A DNA stretch of 64,000 nucleotides, taken from NCBI RefSeq assembly GCF_013260645.1, contig NZ_CP053921.1, forward strand, positions 1,929,763-1,993,762. The letters are read 5' to 3'. The notes below the pieces were generated by a model. The model made no database searches. It was not told where the DNA came from and saw nothing but the letters and a program-made list of their open reading frames with translations. The number at the start of each line of letters is the position of its first letter. The first letter of the stretch is position 1. The position numbers were made by a program, and so were the translations under genes. Of this stretch, positions 37,730 to 46,461 are shown one piece after another. The DNA comes from Erythrobacter mangrovi (GTDB lineage Bacteria; Pseudomonadota; Alphaproteobacteria; Sphingomonadales; Sphingomonadaceae).

Positions 37730-38746
37730 ATGGAACAGCCTAGCGACACGGTCACCAAGCGCCTTGAGCGCCGCCCGCGAGTCTTCGTGACGCGGCACCT
37801 GATGCCATCGGTGGAAGACCGGATGGCCGAGCTGTTCGACGTGACGCTCAACCGATCTGATACCCCGCTGACCCGCGACCAGCTCGTGGACGCAATGCAG
37901 GGTTGCGATGTGCTGGTACCGACGGTCACAGATCGCATCGACGCCGTACTGATCGGAGCCGCGGGGCCGGAGATGCGGTTGATCGCCAACTTCGGTGCGG
38001 GCACCGAACATATCGATCTCAAGGCTGCTGCCGCACGCAAGGTGATGGTTACCAACACCCCGGGCGTGTTCACCGACGATACCGCCGACATTGCGATGGA
38101 GATGATCATCGGCGTGCCCCGCCGGGTGCGCGAAGGCGTGCACCTTGTGCGCAGCGGCGAATGGTCAGGCTGGACCCCGACCTCGTTGCTCGGGCGCAAG
38201 CTCGGCGGCAAGGTGTTGGGCATAGTCGGAATGGGACGCATCGGGCAGGCGGTGGCGCACCGCGCGCGCGCCTTTGGGCTGGAGATCGTCTATCATAATC
38301 GCAAGCGGCTGCCCGAAGCGGTAGAACGGATGTTCTCGGCCACCTATGTCGAAACGCTCGACGAGCTGGTTGCCCGGGCCGATATCATCACCCTGCACTG
38401 CCCGGCCGGCCCAAACTCCCATCACATGATCGACGCCGGGCGGTTCGCCTTGATGAAAGAAGGCACCTGCCTGGTGAACACCGCGCGCGGCGATCTGATC
38501 GATCAGGAAGCACTGGTTACCGCCCTGGCCGAAGGTCGGCTGGCCGGCGTGGGCCTCGACGTCTATCCGGACGAACCCAATGTCGACCCGCGCCTGCTTG
38601 AGTACCCCAATGTCATGACGTTGCCCCATATCGGCAGTGCGACCCGTGAAGGCCGCGAGGAGTCGGGCCTAAAGGTCATCGCCAACATCCGTATGTGGGC
38701 CGATGGTCACCGCCCCCCCGATCAGGTGCTGACCGGCCTCGACTGA
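37730..38746 (+). CDS. D-2-hydroxyacid dehydrogenase (glyoxylate/hydroxypyruvate reductase type)
   Basis: NAD(P)H-dependent reduction of a 2-keto acid such as glyoxylate. 338 aa, normal for the family. The NAD site is GIVGMGRIGQAVA and the catalytic triad is Arg in NTARGDLID, Glu in DVYPDEPNV and His in LPHIGSAT. NFGAGTEHIDLKAA is the substrate-loop region. It stands alone, 4 bp from the 3' end of the opposing GNAT gene. Confidence 0.92.
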   Translation: MEQPSDTVTKRLERRPRVFVTRHLMPSVEDRMAELFDVTLNRSDTPLTRDQLVDAMQGCDVLVPTVTDRIDAVLIGAAGPEMRLIANFGAGTEHIDLKAAAARKVMVTNTPGVFTDDTADIAMEMIIGVPRRVREGVHLVRSGEWSGWTPTSLLGRKLGGKVLGIVGMGRIGQAVAHRARAFGLEIVYHNRKRLPEAVERMFSATYVETLDELVARADIITLHCPAGPNSHHMIDAGRFALMKEGTCLVNTARGDLIDQEALVTALAEGRLAGVGLDVYPDEPNVDPRLLEYPNVMTLPHIGSATREGREESGLKVIANIRMWADGHRPPDQVLTGLD

Positions 38747-38750
38747 GGTA

Positions 38751-39206
38751 TCAAAGCGCCTTTTCGTAAAAGATGTTGAACGCGGTTTCGCTGTAGTCTC
38801 CGAACGGTCCGCGGCGGACGAATCCGTTTCGCAGGTAGAGCCGATTGGCCGGCTCGAAGACCTCACCCGTACCGGTCTCCAGCAACAAGCTGGCATAACC
38901 GCGCTCGCGTGCGACAGCCACGATGTGATCGAGCAAGGCCTGGCCTGTCCCGCGCCGAAGGGCAGTGTCGGCAGTACGCATCGACTTGATCTCACCGCTC
39001 GTGGCGCTCAGCGCCATCAAGGCGCCAACGCCGAGCAAGGCGCCATCCTCTCGCGCTTCAAACACCGTCACCTCAGGCCGGTCCAACCCGGTCAGGTCCA
39101 GCGCGAAGGATGTCCCGGGCGGCGATGCCTCATACATCCGCCGCTGATGCACCGTTATGAGCTCGCGCACGTCGGCATCTGCTAGGCTTGCCACGCCGAT
39201 ACGCAC
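38751..39206 (-). CDS. GNAT family N-acetyltransferase
   Basis: 151 aa from a GTG at 39206 (reading VRIGVASLADADV), 2 bp after the upstream stop. The open frame to 39464 is antisense noise. The acetyl-CoA motif is LRRGTGQALLDHI (R/QxxGxG/A), followed by the typical GYASLLLETGTGEVF and ANRLYLRNGFVRRGPFGDY. This is a YhfO/ElaA-like small acetyltransferase; the substrate is unknown. It is the last gene of the amidase-PBP-prfB operon. Confidence 0.88.
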   Translation of the reverse strand: MRIGVASLADADVRELITVHQRRMYEASPPGTSFALDLTGLDRPEVTVFEAREDGALLGVGALMALSATSGEIKSMRTADTALRRGTGQALLDHIVAVARERGYASLLLETGTGEVFEPANRLYLRNGFVRRGPFGDYSETAFNIFYEKAL

Positions 39207-39208
39207 GG

Positions 39209-40615
39209 TCAGTCTCCGGTCAGAATCCGGTCGACCAGTTCCTTCACCGTAGGAGTGAAGTTGTTCGAATAGAACGGGTCCTGCTTGAAGCGGTAGGCCG
39301 CGTGACCGGCGAAGGCGAGGTTTTCGTCCGGATCGCCACCGTGGGCGATATCTTGCAGCGTCTTCTGGATGCAGAAGCTGCGCGGGTCGGCAAGCCGCCC
39401 GGTGGTGTGATCGTCGTGGTCCTTCCAGCTCGAGAACTGGCAGTGCGACAGGCAGCCCATGCAACCCTGCTGGTCGGCCCGGATTTGCTCAGCGCTTTCG
39501 GGGGTAACGAAGACCACCGTGTTCTCGGGGGTCTTGAGGGGTTCGGTAAAGCCCTCGTGCATCCACGCCAGGGCCTTGCGCTGGTCGCCCGGGTGGACCC
39601 AGAAATACTTGGCCTTGCCGTGGTCGGCGAGCGGGACGGTGCCGTCTTCCTCGTCGCGCTTGAAGATCGGGATTTGCCGTTCCGACCGATGGATCAGGTC
39701 GTAGAGGAACGGCGTCTTCACGGCGCTCGAATAGAAACCGGTCGGGCTGAACTTGTGCAGCAGCACATCGCCCGGCTCGACCGTGCGAAGCATGTCCTTC
39801 CACACCTGCGGGATCGGGCTCTCATGGGTGAGCAGCGGACGCGTGCCGAACTGGAAGGCAATCTTGCCCAGTTCGGGATTATCGATCCAGTTCTCCCACT
39901 CGCGCAGGAACCAGACGCCGCCAGCCATGACGATCGCGGTATCCTCGCTGACGCCTTCGGCACGCATCGTGTCGCGCAGCGCCTTCACTCGCGGATAGGG
40001 ATCCTCGGGTTTTTCCGGGTCCTCCGCATTGGAAAGACCGTTGTGCCCGCCGGCCAACCAGGGGTCTTCGTAGACCACTGCCGCCATCAGTTCGGGTACT
40101 TTCGAATAGCTGCGCTTCCACAGTGCACGGAAGGCACGCGCCGAACTGATTATCGGCAGGTAATTGACGTTGAAGCGCGCGGCGATTTCGGCGAGTTTGT
40201 AGGGCATGCCCGCACCACAGGTGACGCCGGTAATAAGGCCCTTGCAGTTCTCTAGAACGCCCTCGAGAACCTGCTGCGCTCCACCCATTTCCCACAGCAC
40301 GTTGATGTTGATCGCACCCTTGCCGTCGGCGATCTCATAGGCGCGCTTGACCTGTTCGGTGGCACCGTCAATCCCGTAGCGGACGAGCTGCTCGAAGCGC
40401 TCCTTGCGGGTGGCCTGCGGATAGACCTGGGGGATCGGGTTGCCGTCCTCGTCATAGGTATCGGCATTCACCGCGCTGACAGTACCGATTCCGCCTGCAG
40501 CAGCCCATGCGCCGGAACTGGCATGATTCGTTGCGGAAACCCCCTTGCCCCCTTCCACCAGCGGCCAGACCTCTCGGCCGCCGTATAGAATTGGGCTCAA
40601 CCCCTTGAAACTCAT
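39209..40615 (-). CDS. Nitronate monooxygenase / 2-nitropropane dioxygenase family flavoprotein
   Basis: 468-aa FMN-dependent TIM-barrel protein of the NPD family, longer than classic nitronate monooxygenases (about 330-380). Motifs: GKGVSATNHASSGAWAAAGGIGT, GAININVLWEMGG, LITGVTCGAGMP, AIVMAGGVWF and FQFGTRPLLTHES. The C-terminal extension carries a Cys-rich segment, QQGCMGCLSHCQFSSW. The true substrate is unknown; several members detoxify nitroalkanes or act as quinone reductases. The ATG shares a base with the stop of the methyltransferase gene. Confidence 0.85.
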   Translation of the reverse strand: MSFKGLSPILYGGREVWPLVEGGKGVSATNHASSGAWAAAGGIGTVSAVNADTYDEDGNPIPQVYPQATRKERFEQLVRYGIDGATEQVKRAYEIADGKGAININVLWEMGGAQQVLEGVLENCKGLITGVTCGAGMPYKLAEIAARFNVNYLPIISSARAFRALWKRSYSKVPELMAAVVYEDPWLAGGHNGLSNAEDPEKPEDPYPRVKALRDTMRAEGVSEDTAIVMAGGVWFLREWENWIDNPELGKIAFQFGTRPLLTHESPIPQVWKDMLRTVEPGDVLLHKFSPTGFYSSAVKTPFLYDLIHRSERQIPIFKRDEEDGTVPLADHGKAKYFWVHPGDQRKALAWMHEGFTEPLKTPENTVVFVTPESAEQIRADQQGCMGCLSHCQFSSWKDHDDHTTGRLADPRSFCIQKTLQDIAHGGDPDENLAFAGHAAYRFKQDPFYSNNFTPTVKELVDRILTGD

Positions 40616-41373
40616 TATACTTTCTCTCTCTTGGTTGGGCGCAGCCTGCGCGCCTCACCCGTTGCAGCTCTTTCGCTGCGACACGGTTTGATCTCTCCCG
40701 GCTCGGGCCTGCTAGCCGCTGCCTTGAATTGTGCATAGTAGCCCAGCAATTCAGGGGCGTCCTTGAACTCTACAAGCTCATAGCCAACCCGCTCGAACTC
40801 GCAGGACAGCAACAAAGGGTCGATCCCATGCTGATCGGTGGGCCGGTCGATGTCGACCACCACAACCTCGCCACCCTTGCGCAACGCTGGCCACATCCGC
40901 CAGAGGAACTCGTAGGGTTGCTCGATCTCGTGGTACATATGGACCATGAAAATCCGGTCGAAACTGTTCTCTGGCAGCTTCGGATCGGCCGGATCCCCAC
41001 GCAGGATCGAGACGTTCTCCAACCCTTCGCGTTCGACCCTTCGGCCAAGCCGGGCCAGCGCATCGCCATCGATGTCCTGCGCCAGCACCCGGCCATCCAC
41101 GCCGACCCGTTCGGCAAGCCTGACCGTATAGTAGCCATTGCCTGCGCCGATATCCGCGACGGTCATGCCATCCTTGATGTCGGCCAGGTCCATCACCGTC
41201 CGGGCCTCACCGCGATTGTCGCGCTGGGTCTCGGTCGAAACCTGGTAACTGCCCTTGCCCGATACCGGGCGATCGGGCTTGGGGAACGACTGCTGCTCGG
41301 GAGCAAAGGGCGTTCCATCGCAAGCCGCGCAAAGGATTGCGAGAGGGGTAAGGAGCGCGAGGCCGAGCCTCAC
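40615..41373 (-). CDS. SAM-dependent methyltransferase with a lipoprotein-like N-terminus
   Basis: 252 aa. Residues 1-18 are a hydrophobic signal ending CAAC (Cys18, with Cys rather than Leu at -3, so a slightly atypical lipobox), then Asp at +2. The rest is a class I methyltransferase: SAM motif VADIGAGNGYYTVRLAE, acidic loop AQDIDGDAL, FDRIFMVHMYHEI and GGEVVVVDIDRP. Substrate unknown. Export would place a SAM enzyme where SAM is not known to be available. Either the Cys anchors it at the membrane or the N-terminus is not processed. The start overlaps prfB by 4 bp. Confidence 0.8.
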   Translation of the reverse strand: MRLGLALLTPLAILCAACDGTPFAPEQQSFPKPDRPVSGKGSYQVSTETQRDNRGEARTVMDLADIKDGMTVADIGAGNGYYTVRLAERVGVDGRVLAQDIDGDALARLGRRVEREGLENVSILRGDPADPKLPENSFDRIFMVHMYHEIEQPYEFLWRMWPALRKGGEVVVVDIDRPTDQHGIDPLLLSCEFERVGYELVEFKDAPELLGYYAQFKAAASRPEPGEIKPCRSERAATGEARRLRPTKREKV

Positions 41374-42497
41374 TCGACGTCCTCCACCTCAACCGCTTCA
41401 CCGGTCACGCGCTGGGCCAGAGCAGCCGAAATGAACGGGTCGAGCGCACCGTCAAGTACGTCGTCCGGCGTGGGTGAGGTAACCCCGGTGCGTAGGTCCT
41501 TGACCATCTGGTACGGCTGCAGGACGTAGCTGCGGATCTGGTGGCCCCAACCGATCTCGCTCTTTTCCTGGTATTCCCCGCTGGCCACAGCTTCGCGTTC
41601 CGCCATTTCACGCTCGAACAGGCGGGCCTTGAGCATATTCATCGCCGTGGCGCGGTTCTTGTGCTGGCTGCGGTCGTTCTGGCTGGCAACCACGATCCCG
41701 GTCGGCACGTGCGTGATACGAACCGCGGAATCGGTAGTGTTGACGTGCTGGCCGCCGGCACCCGAAGCTCGGTAGGTGTCGATCTTCAGATCGCTCTCGT
41801 TGATCTGGATGTCGATGTCGTCATCGATCACCGGATAGACCCAGACCGAGCTGAAGCTGGTATGGCGACGCGCAGAGCTGTCGTAGGGGCTGATACGAAC
41901 CAGGCGATGGACACCGCTTTCGGTCTTCGCATAGCCATAGGCGTTCTCGCCCTTGAGCAGCAGCGTAGCGCTCTTGATCCCCGCCTGATCGCCCGCCTGG
42001 TACTCGACGGTCTCAACCTTGAAACCCTTCCGCTCGGCCCAGCGCGCATACATGCGGAACAGCATTTCGGCCCAGTCCTGGCTTTCGGTCCCACCGGCGC
42101 CGGCGTGGATCTCAACGTAAGTGTCGTTGCCATCAGCCTCGCCCGAAAGCAGCGCCTGAACCTTGTCCTTGTCCGCGCGATCCGCAAGCCCGGCGAGCGT
42201 CGCCATGCCATCGCGTACGACATCGTCTTCGGCTTCGGCTTCGCCCATTTCCACGAACTCGATCGCGTCAGCCATTTCGCTCTCGATCTCGCGAACGGTC
42301 TTGATCGCGGTTTCGAGGCGCTTCTGTTCCTGGGTGATCGCCTGCGCCTGCTTGGGATCGTCCCACAGTTTCGGATCCTGCACGCGGGCGTCGAGCTCGT
42401 CGAGGCGGCGCAGGGCGCGTTCCCAGTCAAGCGACTGCCGCACCAGCGCCAATGCCGCTTCGATCCTCTCGATATGGGCCTGCCCTTCGGCACGCAT
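41370..42497 (-). CDS. prfB: Peptide chain release factor 2
   Basis: Recognises UGA and UAA and triggers peptide release. 375 aa. The catalytic GGQ is in SGAGGQHVNTTDSAVR. The stop-codon reading motif is SPY (RISPYDSSARRHTSF) where E. coli has SPF. The gene is one continuous frame; there is no in-frame UGA near codon 26, so the programmed +1 frameshift that autoregulates E. coli prfB is absent. It lies 75 bp after the PBP gene and is coupled to the methyltransferase. Confidence 0.96.
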   Translation of the reverse strand: MRAEGQAHIERIEAALALVRQSLDWERALRRLDELDARVQDPKLWDDPKQAQAITQEQKRLETAIKTVREIESEMADAIEFVEMGEAEAEDDVVRDGMATLAGLADRADKDKVQALLSGEADGNDTYVEIHAGAGGTESQDWAEMLFRMYARWAERKGFKVETVEYQAGDQAGIKSATLLLKGENAYGYAKTESGVHRLVRISPYDSSARRHTSFSSVWVYPVIDDDIDIQINESDLKIDTYRASGAGGQHVNTTDSAVRITHVPTGIVVASQNDRSQHKNRATAMNMLKARLFEREMAEREAVASGEYQEKSEIGWGHQIRSYVLQPYQMVKDLRTGVTSPTPDDVLDGALDPFISAALAQRVTGEAVEVEDVE

Positions 42498-42572
42498 GGA
42501 AAATTCCTTCAGTCCAGTGGTCCCGCCCCCTAGCGCGCGGACCGTGATTGTAAAGCTGTGGGGGAAATGCGG

Positions 42573-45086
42573 CTAGTAGACGCCGCCCTGTTCCTCGACA
42601 AAGTCTCCCGGCCGCTGGCTTTGGCCATCGCCGTTCCCTTGCCCCAGCTCATCACCCTCGCGCGCACGCCGGATAAGCTCGAGAATCTCATTCCGTTTCG
42701 CCGCGATAGCGTCAGAACGCGTAGCGCGCGGCGGTTCAGTATCTGGCTTGAAGGCCTCCCAGATGATCGCGGCCTTGGGATCCTCGGTCGGAGTACCCTC
42801 AAATACCCGCTTGCCGCTGACCCGGTCAATCTTGACCATACGCACGCCTGGCGGGGCGACAAAATCTTCGGCGACCCACCGCTTGCGCGTTTCCTGGACG
42901 AACTGCTTCATGATCGGACCGGCGGTGTTCCCACCTTGGACCCAACCACCCAGGTTCCGCGGCTGATCGAAGCCGACATACATTCCTGCGATGATATCAG
43001 GCGAGCCCCCAACGAACCACGCATTGGTCGGACCGCTGGTGGTCCCGGTCTTTCCGAACAACGGCAAGTTCAGGTCACGCAGCCGCACCGCGGTGCCACG
43101 TGTGACCACCCCCTGAAGCATGTGGACCACCTGAAAGGCCGTGCGCGGGTCAAGCACCTGTTTGCCCGACGGTTCGAAACGCGGCATCGGCTTGCCGTCC
43201 CACTGGTCCATATTGCAGCCGTTGCAGTCGCGTTTGTCGGCCCGGTAAATCACCTTGCCGCGGCGATCCTGGACATAGTCGATGACAGTCCCTTCGTTCT
43301 GGCGTCCCCAGTTGGCGAGCGCGGCATAGGCATTGACCATCCGTGCCACGGTGGTGTCGCCTGCACCCAGAGCGAAGGCGTAATAGGGTTCATAGCTACC
43401 GATGCCGACGCGCTCGAAGGTTTGGATGACATTCGGCATCCCGGTCATGTCGGCAATGTGGACCGTCATGAGGTTACGGCTCTGCTCGAGGCCCCAACGC
43501 ATCGTATGCACCCCACCGCCACCTCCACCGAAGTTGCGGAAGCACTTCTCGCCCAGGTTCGCCCCCTGATAGACACAAAAGGTCTGGTCCGGAACCTGGG
43601 TGGCGGGCGTCATTCCCTGATCCAACCCTGCGGCATAGACAAACGGCTTGATCGTAGACCCTGGCTGGCGCAGCGCCTGTGTCGCGCGGTTGAAGGCACC
43701 CAATCGGCTGTCAAAGCCGCCTTGCATGGCGAGAATCCGGCCCGTCTGGGGCGCTTCAGCCAGGAAGGCACCCGAAACCTCAGGCACGCCACGCAGTACG
43801 TAGCCATTGCCCGATGGAACCGACGCAACAACGTCACCCACCTTCAAAGTCGCCGGAGGATCGACCAGCGAGTAGTCCTTGCCGTCGGTAAAACCGATCA
43901 TCGCGGAGCTGCCGGCCGACACAATCACGCCGATCCGCCAATTTTCATAGCTGATCGAAAGGTTCGACGAAGCTAGCTGCGAATGCAGGTCTCCGTTTTC
44001 GGGGTTAAGGGTCGCAATCGGCCCGGTGAAGCCGCGATTGCCATGATAGCGCAGCAGTCCTGCACGTAGTGAGTCCCTGGCCGCGTTCTGCAATTCCATA
44101 TCGAGCGAGGTACGCACCCACAGACCGCCAGAATAGACGCTATTCGGACCCGCCTCTGCCGTTTCACCGAACTTGTCGATCAACTGGCGGCGGACTTCTT
44201 CGAGGAAGTACCCCGCATCCGCCGACCGTTCGCGGCGCTGCTGGACCAAGCCAAGTGGCTCCGCCTTCGCCTGGTCAGCTGCCTGCGCGGTGATGAAATC
44301 GTTCGCGACCATCTGGTCGAGCACGAAATTGCGCCGTTCGATCGCCAATCGTTCAAATTTCGTTCGACCGTAGCGCTCCGGTGCCTTGGGAAGGATCGCA
44401 AGAAATGCGGCTTCGTGGAGATCGAGATCATCGACATCCTTATCGAAATAGGCACGGGCAGCTGCCTGAACTCCGAAACTGCGGCGGCCAAGCGGGATCT
44501 CATTGAGGTAAAGTTCAAGGATCTCGTCCTTGGTCAGCACGCTTTCGATGCGTGTCGCTAGGATCATTTCCTTGAGCTTGCGGGTAACCGAATATTCGTC
44601 GCCCAGTAATAGGTTCTTCGCAACCTGTTGTGTGATGGTCGAACCGCCAACGGCCCGTTCACCCGATCCGACCTTCAGCGCGTAGTCGACTACTGCCCCC
44701 AGAGTACCGGTGATGTCGACGCCTCCGTGGGTGAAAAAGGTCTTGTCTTCCGCCGAAAGGAAAGCTTCGATCAATTGCTGCGGGAAATCCACATACTGCA
44801 GCTGCACCCGACGTTCGCGAGCGTAGGAATGGACGATTTCACCATCGATGCCACGCACCACCGTGGGCAACGGCGTTTCGTAATCGACCAGCGACTCTGC
44901 GTCCGGCAAATTCCGGGCCAAGGTCGCCCAGGCGAGTACCAAAAGCACCAGCCCGATGCCCGCAGCATAACTCGCAACGCGCAACCGGCGACTGTGCGCC
45001 CAATTGTCCTGGAACCACGCATAGAGTCGCTGCGGATCGCGGCTGATGCGGTATCGAATATAGTCTAGGGAAAGCTGTTCGGACAT
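42573..45086 (-). CDS. mrcA: Penicillin-binding protein 1A (bifunctional peptidoglycan synthase)
   Basis: Polymerises glycan strands and cross-links peptides in the periplasm. 837 aa from ATG 45086 (MSEQLSLDY). One membrane anchor (about 37-58), then the GT51 glycosyltransferase domain (EDKTFFTHGGVD, GGSTITQQVAKNLLL, KEMILATRIE), an OB-like insert and the transpeptidase domain with SxxK in PGSTIKPFVYA, SRN in EQSRNLMTVH and KTG in FGKTGTTSGPTNAWF. It follows the amidase gene by 63 bp in the standard alphaproteobacterial amidase-PBP-prfB order. Confidence 0.95.
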   Translation of the reverse strand: MSEQLSLDYIRYRISRDPQRLYAWFQDNWAHSRRLRVASYAAGIGLVLLVLAWATLARNLPDAESLVDYETPLPTVVRGIDGEIVHSYARERRVQLQYVDFPQQLIEAFLSAEDKTFFTHGGVDITGTLGAVVDYALKVGSGERAVGGSTITQQVAKNLLLGDEYSVTRKLKEMILATRIESVLTKDEILELYLNEIPLGRRSFGVQAAARAYFDKDVDDLDLHEAAFLAILPKAPERYGRTKFERLAIERRNFVLDQMVANDFITAQAADQAKAEPLGLVQQRRERSADAGYFLEEVRRQLIDKFGETAEAGPNSVYSGGLWVRTSLDMELQNAARDSLRAGLLRYHGNRGFTGPIATLNPENGDLHSQLASSNLSISYENWRIGVIVSAGSSAMIGFTDGKDYSLVDPPATLKVGDVVASVPSGNGYVLRGVPEVSGAFLAEAPQTGRILAMQGGFDSRLGAFNRATQALRQPGSTIKPFVYAAGLDQGMTPATQVPDQTFCVYQGANLGEKCFRNFGGGGGGVHTMRWGLEQSRNLMTVHIADMTGMPNVIQTFERVGIGSYEPYYAFALGAGDTTVARMVNAYAALANWGRQNEGTVIDYVQDRRGKVIYRADKRDCNGCNMDQWDGKPMPRFEPSGKQVLDPRTAFQVVHMLQGVVTRGTAVRLRDLNLPLFGKTGTTSGPTNAWFVGGSPDIIAGMYVGFDQPRNLGGWVQGGNTAGPIMKQFVQETRKRWVAEDFVAPPGVRMVKIDRVSGKRVFEGTPTEDPKAAIIWEAFKPDTEPPRATRSDAIAAKRNEILELIRRAREGDELGQGNGDGQSQRPGDFVEEQGGVY

Positions 45087-45149
45087 GGTTTGAGCTGCGC
45101 CTCTAGCACGCCCTCTTGGCAAATCGCCAGACGGAACAATGCGACCAGC

Positions 45150-46013
45150 TCAGCTTTCTACACGACGCGCAAAATAGATACGGATGGCCCGCGCCACGAC
45201 CTCGGCAAAGTGTTGGCGCCCTTCCCGTGATGAAAGGCGCCGCGCTTCCGACGCGTTCGTGATGAAGCCACTCTCGAACAATACCGAGGGCACATCGGGT
45301 GCGCGCAGCACCTTGAGCGCAGCCGAACGCAGGGGTTGCGGGTGAAATTCGATGACGCCCTCCCCTTCGCGGCGGATTAAGCCGGCCAACTCGTTTGACT
45401 GTTCCTGCGCGAGGCGTTGCGACAATTCGACCAGAATCGGCGTAACGGTGTCGCTCTGGTCGCCGAGTTCCAGCCCGTTCAGGCGATCCGAAGCGTTTTC
45501 GCGTTCGGCATAGCGGGCCGCGGCCTCACTCGATGCCTCTTCGGACAGTGTATAGATACTTGCCCCGTTCACCTCACTAGCGTCGCCGGCGCTGTCGGCG
45601 TGGATTGAGATGAACAGGTCAGCACCAAGCCGACGGGCTATCTCGAACCGTTCGGCGTGAAGCAGGTAACAATCATCGCTGCGTGTAAGCGCAACGCGAA
45701 ACCCTCCTGTCCTTTCGAGTTCGGAACGCAATTCCTTGGCCAGCGAAAGTACGAGATCCTTCTCGATCAATCCCTGGCCGGAAGCACCGGGATCATGGCC
45801 GCCGTGTCCGGGATCGATCACGATCAGCGGCAGCGCCGCATCACCCTGCACCACTGGGAGAGCCAGTGCCGCATCGACTTTGGGGAGCACGGCGTGGATC
45901 ACATAGCCGCGTCCGATTTCAGGTACGGGCACGCGCTGGGCGGTGGCGATCAGCAACGCTGCAATCGCCAACGGGACCAGCACAAGGCCAAGGATTTGTG
46001 CGCGGATCGACAT
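45150..46013 (-). CDS. N-acetylmuramoyl-L-alanine amidase (Amidase_3)
   Basis: Zinc amidase that cuts the stem peptide from murein, acting in daughter-cell separation. 287 aa. An N-terminal signal/anchor (about 7-26) precedes the Amidase_3 domain. The zinc ligands and catalytic residues are in IDPGHGGHDPG, LIEKDLVLSLA, FISIHADSA and VLFESGFITN. There is no AMIN domain. First gene of the minus-strand operon, divergent from rne. Confidence 0.93.
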   Translation of the reverse strand: MSIRAQILGLVLVPLAIAALLIATAQRVPVPEIGRGYVIHAVLPKVDAALALPVVQGDAALPLIVIDPGHGGHDPGASGQGLIEKDLVLSLAKELRSELERTGGFRVALTRSDDCYLLHAERFEIARRLGADLFISIHADSAGDASEVNGASIYTLSEEASSEAAARYAERENASDRLNGLELGDQSDTVTPILVELSQRLAQEQSNELAGLIRREGEGVIEFHPQPLRSAALKVLRAPDVPSVLFESGFITNASEARRLSSREGRQHFAEVVARAIRIYFARRVES

Positions 46014-46461
46014 GCCCTTGCGTGGTTACGACTATGTTATCCAAACGTGCAATATGGTTGCCGCGCGAAACCCACGGTGCTAGCGATCGCTCATCGGTTA
46101 TCCGGTGCCTCCGATCGGCGCGAAAATCCGCGACGAAGAGGGACATCGCGAAAACCACCTATCCTGGCCGGGCGTTTCAAGGCACCCGGTCAAATCGCAA
46201 ACAGGTTGATGCCGGACATGCCTCGTTCCTCCCCGATTTCTGCAGTAAAGGCCTCTTGCCTTGCTGCAGCCATGTCGGGCCGGACAGCGCAATCGCAGCG
46301 CACGGGCACTCCCGCAGTCACGAATACCCGGCTTCGCGCACACCTGCGCAGCTGCCGGTCCGCATACGCCGCTTATCCCTCGAAGGGACGCGGAATCACC
46401 AACATGAAGCGCCGCGCAGAGGCAGGGTCCGCCCCGCCCGGCAGCGGCTGGAGAATATTAC
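46014..46461 (+). other. Gene-free region between the amidase gene and rne; long rne leader
   Basis: 448 bp between divergent starts with no credible gene; the open frames crossing it have no recognisable product. The half near rne holds a strong potential RNA fold at 46211-46280. RNase E controls its own message through its 5' leader in enterobacteria, so a long structured leader here would make sense. Confidence 0.6.
46211..46280 (+). promoter_or_regulatory. Predicted structured leader of rne
   Basis: Outer helix GCCGGACATG (46211-46220) with CATGTCGGGC (46271-46280), 9 of 10 pairs. Inside it lies a second hairpin: TGCAG / CTGCA (46241-46245 with 46264-46268), then, after a small TA/G interior loop, AAGGC / GCCTT (46248-46252 with 46258-46262), closing a 5-base CTCTT loop. 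A 20-base pyrimidine-rich strand (46221-46240) stays single. This nested fold, found by eye, would be about 180 bases from the rne start. An autoregulatory role is inference. Confidence 0.5.
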
